Shown here in pieces: positions 1 through 8,800 of a stretch of 34,487 nucleotides of DNA (positions within the stretch are counted from its first letter, which is position 1; each line of letters starts with the position of its first letter). The position numbers and the translations under genes are program-made. Source of the stretch: a bacterium (GTDB lineage: Bacteria > Latescibacterota > Latescibacteria > Latescibacterales > Latescibacteraceae); contig JAJFUH010000075.1 of assembly GCA_021372535.1 (NCBI GenBank), positions 1-34,487 of the forward strand, in the 5' to 3' direction. Below the pieces are notes generated by a model. It was not told where the DNA came from, did no database searches, and saw only the letters and a list, made by a program, of their open reading frames with translations.

Positions 1-1221
1 TTTGATGTCGCTCTGAGGGTATCTGGTGATAAGACGCTGAAACGATTCGGCCGCTTCCTTGAACTTGCTGCCATCATAGGCAATCATGCCCGTCTCATAG
101 AGCGCCTTGTCTGCATAACGGCTCTCGGGGTATTTATCCGCGAGTGTTGTGTACGCTTCAACTGCGCCGGGACTGTCTCCGGCAAGTTTTCTCGTGAGAG
201 CAAGCCTGAACCACGCCGAATCGATATTTTCGGCATTCGGGTACGTTTTGATGACCTTGAGAAAGACCTCCGCTGCCTTGTCGTAACGCTTTTCCTGATA
301 GAAGGTCCATCCGACAGCCTCCATTGCATCGGAAGCGATGCTCTCATCGGGAAATTCCTCGTAGACTATCTGGTAGTTTTTACGGGCAAGCGCATACCGC
401 TGAAGCTGAAAGTTGGCCTCGCCGAGGAGATAATAACCCTTCACGACCATCTTGCGGTCGTTCACCACGTTGATAACATCGTTCATCATCGTGATGGCAT
501 TGTCGTAATCGCCGATCTTGAAATAGGATTCGCCCATCTTGAACCGGCAGATATTCTTGAGCGTGCTCTCAGGATACAGCTTGAAAACCTTGCCGAATGC
601 ATCGACAGCGCTTTTATAGTCACCGAGATTCTGGTAAGTTACACCGAGACTGTACCACGCCCAGTCCGCCACATCGCTCTTGGGAAATTTTGTTGCCAGC
701 GCAAGGTACGTTTCGGCGGCCTTGCTGTAGTTTTTCATATTGTAATAGGCATCGCCGACATTGTACATCGCTTCGGCGACGTTGACACTCGACGGATACT
801 GTTTCAGGAGACGTTCAAGAGTCGAGGTGACCTTCTCGTACTGTTTCATCTGGAAATAAACCCGTCCCTGAAGAAACAGCACCTTGTCCATAATATCAGT
901 CGAGGGATTTTCCTTCTGGATACGGGTAGTCAACTGGAGTGTTTTTGTATAATCTTTCTTGTAAAAATAAGACCCTGCTATGAGAAAGCGGGCATTCACG
1001 ACAAGCTTCGAATCGGGGTAGGTGTCAGTGAACCGTTCGAGTTCCTTTATCGCCATATCATACATGCCTTCGGCATACAGACCCGCGGCATATTTATAGT
1101 CCCTGTTTTCCTTAGTGTTGGCGGCAGCCTGAGCATTGAGAGGAGCGGCCGGCTGAAAAAACACTGTCAGCATAAAAACAAAAACTATCGCAGGAATACA
1201 CTTTGTGCTATATTTTTTCAT
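1..1221 (-). CDS. Exported TPR-repeat protein (C-terminus outside the window)
   Basis: An uninterrupted reading frame of 407 codons runs from an ATG at 1221 to the window edge, so the 3' end is missing. The N-terminus (MKKYSTKCIPAIVFVFMLTVFF...) is a classical signal peptide ending near AQA. The rest is about ten degenerate TPR units of the YbgF/BamD type, with motifs such as AEAMYNVGDAYYNMKNYSKA and ADWAWYSLGVTYQNLGDY. Such proteins act as periplasmic or outer-membrane scaffolds for envelope machinery. Nothing here identifies the partner. A weak GGCGGG lies upstream of the ATG, and a candidate promoter precedes it at 1262-1290. Family assignment is firm; the specific function is unknown. Confidence 0.85.
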   Translation of the reverse strand, partial: MKKYSTKCIPAIVFVFMLTVFFQPAAPLNAQAAANTKENRDYKYAAGLYAEGMYDMAIKELERFTDTYPDSKLVVNARFLIAGSYFYKKDYTKTLQLTTRIQKENPSTDIMDKVLFLQGRVYFQMKQYEKVTSTLERLLKQYPSSVNVAEAMYNVGDAYYNMKNYSKAAETYLALATKFPKSDVADWAWYSLGVTYQNLGDYKSAVDAFGKVFKLYPESTLKNICRFKMGESYFKIGDYDNAITMMNDVINVVNDRKMVVKGYYLLGEANFQLQRYALARKNYQIVYEEFPDESIASDAMEAVGWTFYQEKRYDKAAEVFLKVIKTYPNAENIDSAWFRLALTRKLAGDSPGAVEAYTTLADKYPESRYADKALYETGMIAYDGSKFKEAAESFQRLITRYPQSDIK

Positions 1222-1539
1222 GATACCCGCCAGTTCTTTTTTTAAAAACCATTTACATAAAAACATAAAATATAGCCCACTCAAAGTCAATGTTTTTAAA
1301 ATAAAATAACACAGAAAATAAAAGCGAACGGCAGCGAAGTGGAATATTAAAAAACAGCAATCCATCATCATATGTCCGATTCGTATATGTATATCTGACG
1401 ATTGAAACCGCCCGAACGTTTATTATGTAGTTGGATAGATTTACACTTTTTTTATGGATTTTTAGTGAACAGACTTATCAACGCAGCAGTTTTAGCAAAC
1501 GCACATCCGGATGTACCCGGATTTATCAGGGATGAGCCC
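1222..1539. other. Divergent intergenic region
   Basis: This AT-rich spacer separates the leftward TPR gene from the rightward alkD-like gene. Apart from the leftward promoter candidate, no RNA gene, strong hairpin or operator was seen. A TTG-initiated extension of the rightward frame (from 1402) is open, but its residues do not resemble the AlkD family and it lacks a ribosome binding site. Confidence 0.5.
1262..1290 (-). promoter_or_regulatory. Candidate sigma70-like promoter for the TPR gene
   Basis: On the minus strand TTGACT (1290-1285) is followed after 17 nt by TATGTT (1267-1262), about 40 nt upstream of the TPR gene ATG at 1221. The match is moderate (5/6 and 4/6), and no transcript evidence exists. 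Confidence 0.4.
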
Positions 1540-2253
1540 ATGGAATTCAACGATATTATTTCCCGTTTCGAGGCCCTCGAAAAACCCGAAGCGGTCAAGG
1601 GCATAGCCGCGTACGGCATCACCGAGGAAAAAATCTACGGAATCCCGATTCCGACCCTCAGGTCTCTGGCGAAAGAGGCGGGAAAACCCGACCACGGGCT
1701 CGCTCTCCGGCTGTGGGAGCATGGAAGCCGTGAATCCCGTATTCTCGCAGCCATGATCGATAACTACAGGGAGGTCACCGAAGCGCAGGCGGAAACATGG
1801 GTGCGGGACTTCTCCTCATGGGAAGTGTGCGACCAGTGTATCCTGAATCTCTTCAAAAAAACACCGTTCGCATGGGATAAAGCGGTTGAATGGAGTTCGC
1901 GGAATGAAGAATTCGTGAAACGGGCAGGGTTTGCACTCATGGCAATTCTCGCGGTAGGCGACAAAAAAGCCAGCGACAGTCAGTTCGAACATTTTTTCCC
2001 TATTATCGCACGGGAGGCCACGGACGAGCGAAACTTTGTCAAAAAAGCGGTTAACTGGGCGCTCCGCCAGATCGGCAAACGGAACAGTCACCTCAACAAA
2101 AAAGCCCTCGAAACCGCATACAGGATATGCGAGATCGATTCGAAGAGCGCACGATGGATAGCCCGTGACGCCATCAGAGAACTCGAAAGCGAAGCGGTTC
2201 GCAAAAGGCTGAAATTGCCATGGAAACGAAACAGGATTGATATACCATTATAG
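1540..2253 (+). CDS. alkD: DNA alkylation repair glycosylase, AlkD-like (HEAT-repeat)
   Basis: With the ATG at 1540, preceded by AGGGATGAG, the product is 237 aa, the usual AlkD length. AlkD removes positively charged N3- and N7-alkylated purines using a superhelix of HEAT-like repeats. Residues corresponding to the known lesion-contacting set are present: W94 and D98 (SSWEVCD, matching the W-x-x-x-D of AlkD), R128 (KRAGFAL) and W173 (NFVKKAVNWALRQIGKR). The C-terminal block SARWIARDAIREL is also typical. An upstream TTG at 1402 keeps the frame open but looks untranslated. The stop lies 21 bp before the nucleoside transporter, so the two are probably cotranscribed, without an evident functional link. 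Confidence 0.88.
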   Translation: MEFNDIISRFEALEKPEAVKGIAAYGITEEKIYGIPIPTLRSLAKEAGKPDHGLALRLWEHGSRESRILAAMIDNYREVTEAQAETWVRDFSSWEVCDQCILNLFKKTPFAWDKAVEWSSRNEEFVKRAGFALMAILAVGDKKASDSQFEHFFPIIAREATDERNFVKKAVNWALRQIGKRNSHLNKKALETAYRICEIDSKSARWIARDAIRELESEAVRKRLKLPWKRNRIDIPL

Positions 2254-2274
2254 AATATTCCATAGGAGTATTTC

Positions 2275-3570
2275 ATGTCACCATACAATTTCATATCATT
2301 CGGCGGCATATTCGTCCTGATGATCATTGCATGGCTGTTCTCTTCCGACCGGAGGATCGTGAACTGGCGGCTCATCATTTGGGGCGTCTCCATCCAGTTC
2401 GTATTTGCCTTCGTCATCTTCATATTTCCCCCGGGAATAAAGCTCTTTCTCTGGCTTAACGCGCTTGTGGTGAAGGTCATGGGATCGGCAATGGCCGGGG
2501 CAGAGTTCGTTTTCGGACCTCTTGCCTTATCGCCGGGTAAAGAGGGCTCGCCCGGATTCATACTTGCGTTCCAGGGACTTCCGACTATCATCTTTTTTTC
2601 CGCGGTGATGTCTATACTGTATTATTTCGGAATCATGCAGAAGATCATACAGTTTTTCGCCCGACTCTTTACCGTTCTCATGAGGGTATCGGGGGCAGAA
2701 TCACTCTGCACCGCATCGAATATATTTGTCGGGGTCGAGTCGACCCTCACCATCAAACCTCATCTTGAAACCATGACCCGCTCGGAGCTGACCACCATAC
2801 TCACCGCGGGTATGGCCACAGTCGCATCGAATGTGCTTGCGGTGTATGTTTACAGCCTCAGAGAACAGTTTCCCACGATTGCGGCGCATCTTATCTCTGC
2901 ATCGTTTCTGTCCGCCCCTGCGGCGCTCATCATGTCAAAGCTCATCATGCCGGAAACGGAAACACCAAAAACTCTCGGTACACATGTGGAAATCGATTAC
3001 CGTCGCGAGAGTAATGTTTTTGAAGCGATCATCAGCGGAGCAAACTCGGGTGTCAGGCTCATCGTGGGAATTGTCGCCCTCCTGATCGCGGTGCTCGGGC
3101 TCGTTGCTCTTGCCGATCTTGTGTTCATTGGTATCGGCGATAAAATCAATGCTCTGTCCGGAATCGGCATTGACTGGTCGATCAAGGGGCTTCTGGGATA
3201 TGCCTTCTATCCTGTCACCCTCATGCTCGGCATACCGCGGGCGGACGCGGGGGTGATTGCCCGGATTATCGGCGAACGTACCATCGTCACCGAGCTGACT
3301 GCATACCAGGACCTCGCAAAGGTCATGGCAGGGGGACTTCTCAGCGAGACGCGATCGGCGGTTATCTGCTCCTATGCTCTCTGCGGATTTGCCCATATCG
3401 CATCGGTTGCCATCTTTATCGGGGGCATATCGGCAATCGCTCCCAGAACAACCAATGCCCTGAGCCGTGTCGGGATAAAAGCTCTTATAGCCGCAACGCT
3501 CGCATGCCTCATGACAGCCTGTATCGCCGGGACATTCTATACCGAGGGATCGGTGCTGTTTCGTGGATGA
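2275..3570 (+). CDS. Concentrative nucleoside transporter (CNT/NupC family)
   Basis: A 431-aa polytopic inner-membrane protein, expected to import nucleosides with Na+ or H+. It carries the CNT core motifs QGLPTIIFFSA in the first re-entrant hairpin region and AESLCTASNIFVGVES, followed by TIKPHLETMTRSEL and the second hairpin ASVAIFIGGISAIAP. An AGGAG ribosome binding site sits 7 nt before the ATG. Length and motif order fit an intact CNT protein. DeoC is encoded 4.4 kb downstream on the same strand, which fits use of deoxyribonucleosides, but the two are not adjacent. Substrate and coupling ion cannot be read from the sequence. Confidence 0.92.
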   Translation: MSPYNFISFGGIFVLMIIAWLFSSDRRIVNWRLIIWGVSIQFVFAFVIFIFPPGIKLFLWLNALVVKVMGSAMAGAEFVFGPLALSPGKEGSPGFILAFQGLPTIIFFSAVMSILYYFGIMQKIIQFFARLFTVLMRVSGAESLCTASNIFVGVESTLTIKPHLETMTRSELTTILTAGMATVASNVLAVYVYSLREQFPTIAAHLISASFLSAPAALIMSKLIMPETETPKTLGTHVEIDYRRESNVFEAIISGANSGVRLIVGIVALLIAVLGLVALADLVFIGIGDKINALSGIGIDWSIKGLLGYAFYPVTLMLGIPRADAGVIARIIGERTIVTELTAYQDLAKVMAGGLLSETRSAVICSYALCGFAHIASVAIFIGGISAIAPRTTNALSRVGIKALIAATLACLMTACIAGTFYTEGSVLFRG

Positions 3571-3654
3571 GACGAGAGAAAGGGATAAAGAGGCAAAGGG
3601 ACAGAGGGTAAAAGAACTGTCGATAACAGTGGAATTGACACCAATACCTGTTTC

Positions 3655-4452
3655 TCACATGAGCCCGCCAAAAGCGCCGCCGTCCACGGAGATGGTCGTA
3701 CCGGTCATGTAGGATGCCCTCTCGCTGGCGAGAAAGACGACGAGCGCGGCAAGCTCCTCCGGTCTTCCGAGACGTTTCATGGGAATTGCCGACTCATGCT
3801 GAATTCGTGCTTCTTCGAGAGTAATACCCTGCTTTTTCGCGCGGTTGTCGAGGATGGACTGTATACGCTCGGTGTTGAAGCTGCCCGTCGCGATGGTGTT
3901 GATGAGAATCCCCTTGTCGGCGACCTCGCGTGAGAGCGTTTTCGCCATCCCCACGACTGCGCTCCTCAGAGCGTTCGAGAGCAAAAGCCCCGCTATCGGT
4001 TCCTTGACCGCGCTCGAAGCGAGATTGATAATCCTTCCCCATCCTTTCGGGATCATGACAGGGAGCACAGCCCGTATCATACGAACCGCACTCATGAGCG
4101 TAAGATGAAACGCCGCCTCCCATGCCGCATCGTCAAGCTCGTCGAACATTCCCGGAGGAGGTCCGCCGGCGTTGTTGATGAGGATGTCGACGCCTCCGAA
4201 TTTTGTTGTGGCTTCCCTGACCAGTTTTTCCGGTGAATCGGCAAGGCTTATGTCACAGGCAACCGGGACTACATCCGTCCCGAAGGTTTCCGAAATCGAG
4301 CGCGCCGTATCGAATATCCGGTCGAAATTCCGTGAGCAGAGCACCATGCGCACACCTTCGCCCGCAAACGCCTCGGCGCATGCTCTGCCGAGTCCCTGTG
4401 ATGCTCCGCATACGATAGCGGTTTTCCCTTTGATTCCAAGATTCACTGTCAT
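3655..4452 (-). CDS. SDR-family oxidoreductase with altered active site (FabG-like)
   Basis: A 265-aa Rossmann-fold short-chain dehydrogenase/reductase. The cofactor loop GASQGLG lies at residues 16-22, NNAG at 93-96, the catalytic-serine region LASSAVKE near 145-151, and a C-terminal SVDGGAFGG. The usual YxxxK is replaced: aligning on the following helix (AVVGMAKTLSRE) puts S159 at the Tyr and R163 at the Lys position (SNALR). I recall an SDR subgroup annotated as BKR-like that also deviates in the catalytic tetrad, so this is probably a genuine divergent lineage rather than decay. A GTG at 4446 with GGGAG six bases upstream is the better-spaced start and would shorten the protein by two residues. 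Substrate unknown. Confidence 0.88.
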   Translation of the reverse strand: MTVNLGIKGKTAIVCGASQGLGRACAEAFAGEGVRMVLCSRNFDRIFDTARSISETFGTDVVPVACDISLADSPEKLVREATTKFGGVDILINNAGGPPPGMFDELDDAAWEAAFHLTLMSAVRMIRAVLPVMIPKGWGRIINLASSAVKEPIAGLLLSNALRSAVVGMAKTLSREVADKGILINTIATGSFNTERIQSILDNRAKKQGITLEEARIQHESAIPMKRLGRPEELAALVVFLASERASYMTGTTISVDGGAFGGLM

Positions 4453-4567
4453 CTCCCTGTTACGTTCGGTATAAGCGGGTCAGATTATCGGGAAATATGT
4501 AATCATATCGTTAAAAAGACAGAATTCATACGGTAAACACATACCAGACCCAAATCCCGTTAAGAAT

Positions 4568-5419
4568 CTATCGATGCGATGCTGTCTTGAGTGCTTCAGC
4601 GGCGCGAACGCACCGGGGATTAATTTCGAGTGCTTTTCTGAAATGCTCCAGCGCCTGTTCCCGGTCACCACGTTTCATAAGCTCCGATCCGAGGTCGCAC
4701 TGAACCGATGCGTTGTCCGGATCGATTCCGAGCGTTTTGGATAGCTCTGCAATCGCACCATCAATGTCGCCGTCCATCGAGAGTGTACAGGCGATCTCAC
4801 GGTGGGTTTCGATATCCACGGAGTCAATATCGAGAGCCTTCTTGAATTGTTCCATTGCCGCTTTACGGTCGCCATTTTCCCTGAGAGCCATTCCCATGAT
4901 CCGGCAGGCATCGCTCCGAGCGGGATCGACGGCAAGGGCGCGTCTGCAATACCCTGCAGCGCCATCATAATCGCCAAGGTCATATCGTACGGAACCCAGC
5001 AGTACAAGCGATTCGCCATCCTGCGGTAACACCCTGAGCGCCCGTTCGTAGTTTTCGGAGGCGCCGGTGTAGTCCTTTTTCTCCTGGAGAAGTTTCCCCG
5101 CATAAATAAGGGCATCCACATCATCGGGCTTAATGGCAAGGGCGCGCTCATAACTTGCCAGTGCGCCGTCGCTGTCGCCGAGATACCTGAGACAATGGCC
5201 AAGCAGATAGTGCCCGTTGAAATCGTTCGGAGCGATATCGAGAAACTTTCTAAAGCCTTGCGCCGCGTTCTCGTAATTTCCCTGTATATACTGATCCATG
5301 GCGCCTTCGAAGATCGCCTCGCCCATATACCGTGACTGAGCGGCTGAACAATACGGAATCGCCAGCACAACTGCGAGCGATAGTACGAACTTTTTACATA
5401 TCCTGAGGGCAAAGTACAT
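4568..5419 (-). CDS. Periplasmic TPR-repeat protein
   Basis: The ATG at 5419 gives 283 aa; an in-frame TTG at 5428 is a less likely start. AAGGA lies about 11 nt upstream of the ATG. A signal peptide (KKFVLSLAVVLAIPYCSAAQS) is followed by about seven canonical 34-residue TPRs filling the protein, for example NGHYLLGHCLRYLGDSDGAL and SLVLLGSVRYDLGDYDGAAG. TPRs mediate protein-protein contacts and no catalytic domain is present. It is flanked by an SDR gene 115 bp downstream and a cytidylate-kinase-like gene 297 bp upstream on the same strand, which does not reveal a function. Confidence 0.9.
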   Translation of the reverse strand: MYFALRICKKFVLSLAVVLAIPYCSAAQSRYMGEAIFEGAMDQYIQGNYENAAQGFRKFLDIAPNDFNGHYLLGHCLRYLGDSDGALASYERALAIKPDDVDALIYAGKLLQEKKDYTGASENYERALRVLPQDGESLVLLGSVRYDLGDYDGAAGYCRRALAVDPARSDACRIMGMALRENGDRKAAMEQFKKALDIDSVDIETHREIACTLSMDGDIDGAIAELSKTLGIDPDNASVQCDLGSELMKRGDREQALEHFRKALEINPRCVRAAEALKTASHR

Positions 5420-5716
5420 ACAATACAATTCCTTATATTATGTATCGGACATGCATCACCGGATCATTTTTCTGTATGAAAATAACAGTATTCTAACGCT
5501 TCTCATCTGTTTACGATACAGGAAGTTTAAAAAAATATTCCGCCGGATCAATTATATCGGAAAGGAACGGATAGAAGAATAAATGCCGCCTGATTCGGTA
5601 CCTTACAGAGTAACAGGATAACCGGTTCGTGTACATTCGCCGGAAATGTAAAACCGATCCGGTAAATAACCACTACATACCCGTCACCTCGACCATACGG
5701 TGACAGGCCGGAATCT
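5420..5716. other. Intergenic region between TPR and cytidylate-kinase-like genes
   Basis: About 300 bp without a credible gene. A short inverted repeat GTCACC / GGTGAC (5683-5688 with 5699-5704) lies just past the end of the kinase-like gene but lacks a U-tract. No RNA gene or clear promoter was recognised. Confidence 0.4.
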
Positions 5717-6538
5717 TCAACGGCGGGGGCCTTTACGGCGGTCTTCCATGCGACGGTCCGGTTTATTGTATGACCTTATGGGACGGCCTTCGTGGAAAAC
5801 GGCATTCTCCATGTCACGGAGTGTCCAGATATTCGTCGGATCACGGCGCTCACCTTTTCTCCGTCCTTTCAGGCGACGGTCGGGGCCGCGGCGTTCTCTG
5901 ACTCCGGGGATAAAGTCATATGTTCTGCTGAACTGACGGGTGGCTTCAATAATGATGTACGCAGCCGCGTCGATACCGAGCTTAGAAGAATCGATAGTCA
6001 TATGATATGCTTTCGAATCGTACCAGTCGCCATGAAAATACCGCTCGATGAAGTAAGCGCGCATACGGTCGGACTTTTTCATCATTTCACGGGCATCATC
6101 GGAAGAAATGCCATAAAGACCGCTGATACGCCCGATACGAAATTCATCGTCCGCAAATACGCGGACATGAAAAGCCCTGTCGAAGTCTTTCAGTATGTAC
6201 TGCCCGCCGCGGCCTACGATAACCATTTTCCCCTCTTCGGCAAGACCGCTCACAACATCACTGCAGAACTCGATATATTTTTCAGGGTTGAGATGCTCTT
6301 TGTCTTCGGTCATGATTTTTCCGATACGGGGCGCAATAAAATTCTTGAGCCACTCAACAGCCCGTGAATGGTACTTTTCGTCAAAATTCTCCACTTCCTC
6401 GATGCTGACACCGGCCCGCTCGGCGACTCTGAGTATAAGACCGGAGTCCACAAGGTTATATTTTAATCCTTCGGCCACTTTTTGTGCAATTTCGTCACCG
6501 CCGGAACCGAGAAGCCTGGAGATAGTCACAACAGCCAT
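5717..6538 (-). CDS. Cytidylate-kinase-like protein with Arg-rich C-terminal tail
   Basis: 273 aa from an ATG preceded by AGGGAGG. Residues 1 to about 200 resemble the cytidylate-kinase-like P-loop family (Cytidylate_kin2): VTISRLLGSGGDEIAQKVAE forms the phosphate-binding loop, VIVGRGGQYIL follows, then FHVRVFADDEFRI and the lid-like RMRAYFIERYFHGDWYDS. The family is related to CMP kinase but has no settled substrate. The last ~70 residues are unusual: two strongly basic segments (RRGPDRRLKGRRKGERRD and KPDRRMEDRRKGPRR) flank WTLRDMENAVFHEGRP. Similar RR-rich stretches occur in linkers of bacterial signalling proteins. A nucleic-acid or membrane contact is possible but unproven. Confidence 0.82.
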   Translation of the reverse strand: MAVVTISRLLGSGGDEIAQKVAEGLKYNLVDSGLILRVAERAGVSIEEVENFDEKYHSRAVEWLKNFIAPRIGKIMTEDKEHLNPEKYIEFCSDVVSGLAEEGKMVIVGRGGQYILKDFDRAFHVRVFADDEFRIGRISGLYGISSDDAREMMKKSDRMRAYFIERYFHGDWYDSKAYHMTIDSSKLGIDAAAYIIIEATRQFSRTYDFIPGVRERRGPDRRLKGRRKGERRDPTNIWTLRDMENAVFHEGRPIRSYNKPDRRMEDRRKGPRR

Positions 6539-6564
6539 AATGCCTCCCTTATTTTTACCCCGCC

Positions 6565-6595
6565 ATTATACTCTGTTCCATATAAATAATGTAAA
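6565..6595 (-). promoter_or_regulatory. Candidate promoter of the cytidylate-kinase-like gene
   Basis: On the minus strand TTTACA (6595-6590) is separated by 19 nt from a perfect TATAAT (6570-6565), roughly 30 nt before the ATG. The -10 is strong; the spacing is long. Confidence 0.4.
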
Positions 6596-6783
6596 ACAGG
6601 AATAAAGACAACATTTTTTCGGGATTACCCGGTTCTTTTTAAACAGGAATAATTTGCATAATCCAAGAAACCGCAGTTTTTGATACATAACGGTCAATCG
6701 GACAGAGAGAAAGACCGCGTTCCATTTCAAGTTTTGAATCAGCCCCGATAAAGCACTATGAGAGGCGTATTCCCCGAAATCCG

Positions 6784-6813
6784 TTGACAGTCCCCATCAT
6801 TGTTTAGTATACT
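6784..6813 (+). promoter_or_regulatory. Sigma70-like promoter of the M42 peptidase gene
   Basis: A perfect TTGACA (6784-6789), an 18-nt spacer and TATACT (6808-6813, 5/6) lie about 50 nt before the GTG start at 6864. This is one of the best housekeeping-type promoter matches in the window. Confidence 0.6.
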
Positions 6814-6863
6814 TGCCGTTATATTCCTGAAAAATGCAATCATTTTTACAGAAAGGTACTCCC

Positions 6864-7922
6864 GTGAGAAAGAAATCGCTCGATTTTCTAAAACATATCC
6901 TGTCAAGCCCGAGTCCTTCCGGCTATGAACAGCCTGTCCAGCAGCTCTGGCGCGACTATACAAAGCTGTTCGCCGATGTCCGCACCGACAGCCATGGCAA
7001 CACGATCGGGGTGCTCAATCCGAAAGGTACCCCGCGAGTCATGTTTGCCGGTCACTGCGACGAAATCGGATTCCTTATCCGGTACATCGACGATAAAGGT
7101 TTCCTCTATTTCGGACCTATCGGCGGTTTCGATGAATCCATTATCCCGGGACGCCGCGTGATGATACACACCTCGAAAGGCCCCGTTCCCGGCGTCATCG
7201 GTAAATCACCCATTCATCTCATGAAACCGGACGACCGTAAAAAAGCGTCCGAAATCAACGATCTCTGGATTGACATCGGCGCAAAAAACAAAAAAGCGGC
7301 AGCAGGGCTCGTTTCCATCGGCGATCCTGTCACCTATCTCGATGATTACCTCGAATTGAAAACGGGACTCGCCGTTGCCCGGGCCTTCGATAACCGTATC
7401 GGCTCGTTTATCGTCGCCGAGATTCTCCGGGTGTTGTCGGAGTCGAAAACGCTTAAAGCCGCAGTGCACAGCGTATCGACCGTGCAGGAAGAAATCGGTC
7501 TCAGAGGCGCCCATACGAGTGCATACGGTGTCGATCCCCAGATCGGCATCGCCACTGATGTGACATTCGCGACCGACCAGCCGGGAGTCGATCCGAAGCA
7601 TGTCGGCGATATCAAGCTTGGCGGAGGCCCCGTCATCGCCCGCGGCCCCAATATCAATCCCCGGGTCTTCGACCTGCTCGTCGAAACGGCGAAAAAGAAG
7701 AAAATTCCGTACCAGATAGAGGGTATCTCACGGGCGACAGGCACCGACGCCAATGCCATACAGCTGACAAGAGCCGGTGTCGCAGCCGGGCTCGTCTCCG
7801 TGCCGCTGCGTTACATGCATACGCCGGTTGAGACTCTCGATCCGGGGGATGTTGAAAACACGGTGAAACTCATGGCATTTTTCGCGGAGGCTCTGACCCC
7901 CGATATGAGTTTCATCCCATAA
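6864..7922 (+). CDS. M42-family metallopeptidase (glutamyl aminopeptidase-like)
   Basis: The GTG at 6864 has AAAGG 7-8 nt upstream and gives 352 aa; an in-frame ATG at 6834 lacks a ribosome binding site. M42 enzymes are dinuclear-metal aminopeptidases forming large cytosolic tetrahedral complexes. All metal and catalytic positions are visible: H64 (FAGHCDEIGF), bridging D176 (RAFDNRIG), E209/E210 (QEEIGLRGA), D232 (IATDVT) and H319 (RYMHTPVE). No signal peptide is present, as expected for a cytoplasmic enzyme. Annotations of this family as cellulase or CelM are historical. The gene precedes deoC by 88 bp on the same strand and may share its transcript. Precise peptide specificity cannot be stated. 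Confidence 0.93.
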   Translation: MRKKSLDFLKHILSSPSPSGYEQPVQQLWRDYTKLFADVRTDSHGNTIGVLNPKGTPRVMFAGHCDEIGFLIRYIDDKGFLYFGPIGGFDESIIPGRRVMIHTSKGPVPGVIGKSPIHLMKPDDRKKASEINDLWIDIGAKNKKAAAGLVSIGDPVTYLDDYLELKTGLAVARAFDNRIGSFIVAEILRVLSESKTLKAAVHSVSTVQEEIGLRGAHTSAYGVDPQIGIATDVTFATDQPGVDPKHVGDIKLGGGPVIARGPNINPRVFDLLVETAKKKKIPYQIEGISRATGTDANAIQLTRAGVAAGLVSVPLRYMHTPVETLDPGDVENTVKLMAFFAEALTPDMSFIP

Positions 7923-8010
7923 TCATGACTATATAACCGTCTTTACTGCTTCTCCTGGGCAAAAAAACCTTGCTCAGCGGATGAAATGCAACATTGTGGA
8001 GAAATTAATT

Positions 8011-8706
8011 ATGTTCGGAATTACAGACGAGGAAATCCGGAAGCTCGTTTCGGTAATCGATTATTCCGATGCGCTCACCATAACCGCCGGGGAAACCGAA
8101 GCCCGAGCCGCCTGCGATGCGGCAAAACGTTACCGGTTCCGGGCTGTCGTGGCTTTTCCCCAGTATCTCGGGATTCTGGTCGACAGTTTAAACGGATCGG
8201 GTGTCCGGGCACAGATTCCCGTAGGATTTCCCTGCGGAGGAACGACAACGCGAACAAAATGCTTCGAGGCAGAGGAAGGCCTGAAACGCGGCGCAACCGA
8301 TCTCGACATGGTCATGAATATATCCGCCTTCAAACAGGGCGAATATGGCCGGGTATCGCAGGATATCGCAGAGGTCATGAAAGTGGCCAGGCCATTCGGT
8401 GTGCCCTTTAAAGTGATCATCGAAATCGGCGCTTTGACCGAGAAGGAAAAGGTTACCGCTTCAAAGCTTGTTCTGGATTCGGGCGCAGATTTCATCAAAA
8501 CGTGCACGGGATTCGGCCCGGGACGGGTCACCTTGCACGACATCGGCCTGATACGGGAGACTGTCGGCGGCAAAATGGGTATCAAGGCATCGGGCGGGGT
8601 AGCTTCTATCGAGGATGGTGTCGCAATCATGCGCGCCGGCGCCACGGTGGTCGCCATGCGCAGATTCCTCGTCGACCAGCTCGAAGCGCTCGGATGGGAA
8701 AAGTAA
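8011..8706 (+). CDS. deoC: Deoxyribose-phosphate aldolase (DeoC)
   Basis: The start chosen is the ATG at 8011, which follows GGAG with 9-nt spacing, giving 231 aa; an ATG ten codons upstream (7981) lacks a Shine-Dalgarno. The class I aldolase splits 2-deoxyribose 5-phosphate into glyceraldehyde 3-phosphate and acetaldehyde in deoxynucleoside catabolism. Key residues are intact: D99 (LDMVMNIS), Schiff-base lysine K163 (DFIKTCTGFG) and K192 (GIKASGG), in the order and spacing of the E. coli enzyme (D102, K167, K201). It follows the M42 peptidase and converges on cobO. The CNT transporter at 2275-3570 could supply substrate, but linkage is only by proximity. Confidence 0.95.
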   Translation: MFGITDEEIRKLVSVIDYSDALTITAGETEARAACDAAKRYRFRAVVAFPQYLGILVDSLNGSGVRAQIPVGFPCGGTTTRTKCFEAEEGLKRGATDLDMVMNISAFKQGEYGRVSQDIAEVMKVARPFGVPFKVIIEIGALTEKEKVTASKLVLDSGADFIKTCTGFGPGRVTLHDIGLIRETVGGKMGIKASGGVASIEDGVAIMRAGATVVAMRRFLVDQLEALGWEK

Positions 8707-8800
8707 CCGCTGAACGTTTCATGAACGTCACTCAACGTGATATCAGTGGTTTTTTCCTGCCGTGACATCCTGCTTTCGAAGGGGAACCATTTGAAAACGG

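Larger units (their letters stand above)
6539..6863. other. Divergent intergenic region with a direct repeat
   Basis: About 325 bp between the leftward kinase-like and rightward peptidase genes. It holds both promoter candidates and a 12-bp direct repeat AAACAGGAATAA at 6594-6605 and 6641-6652. No RNA gene was recognised. Confidence 0.5.

Noticed and set aside
1402-1539. TTG-initiated N-terminal extension of the alkD-like gene
   Set aside because: The extension lacks family similarity and a Shine-Dalgarno, while the ATG at 1540 gives the standard 237-aa length.
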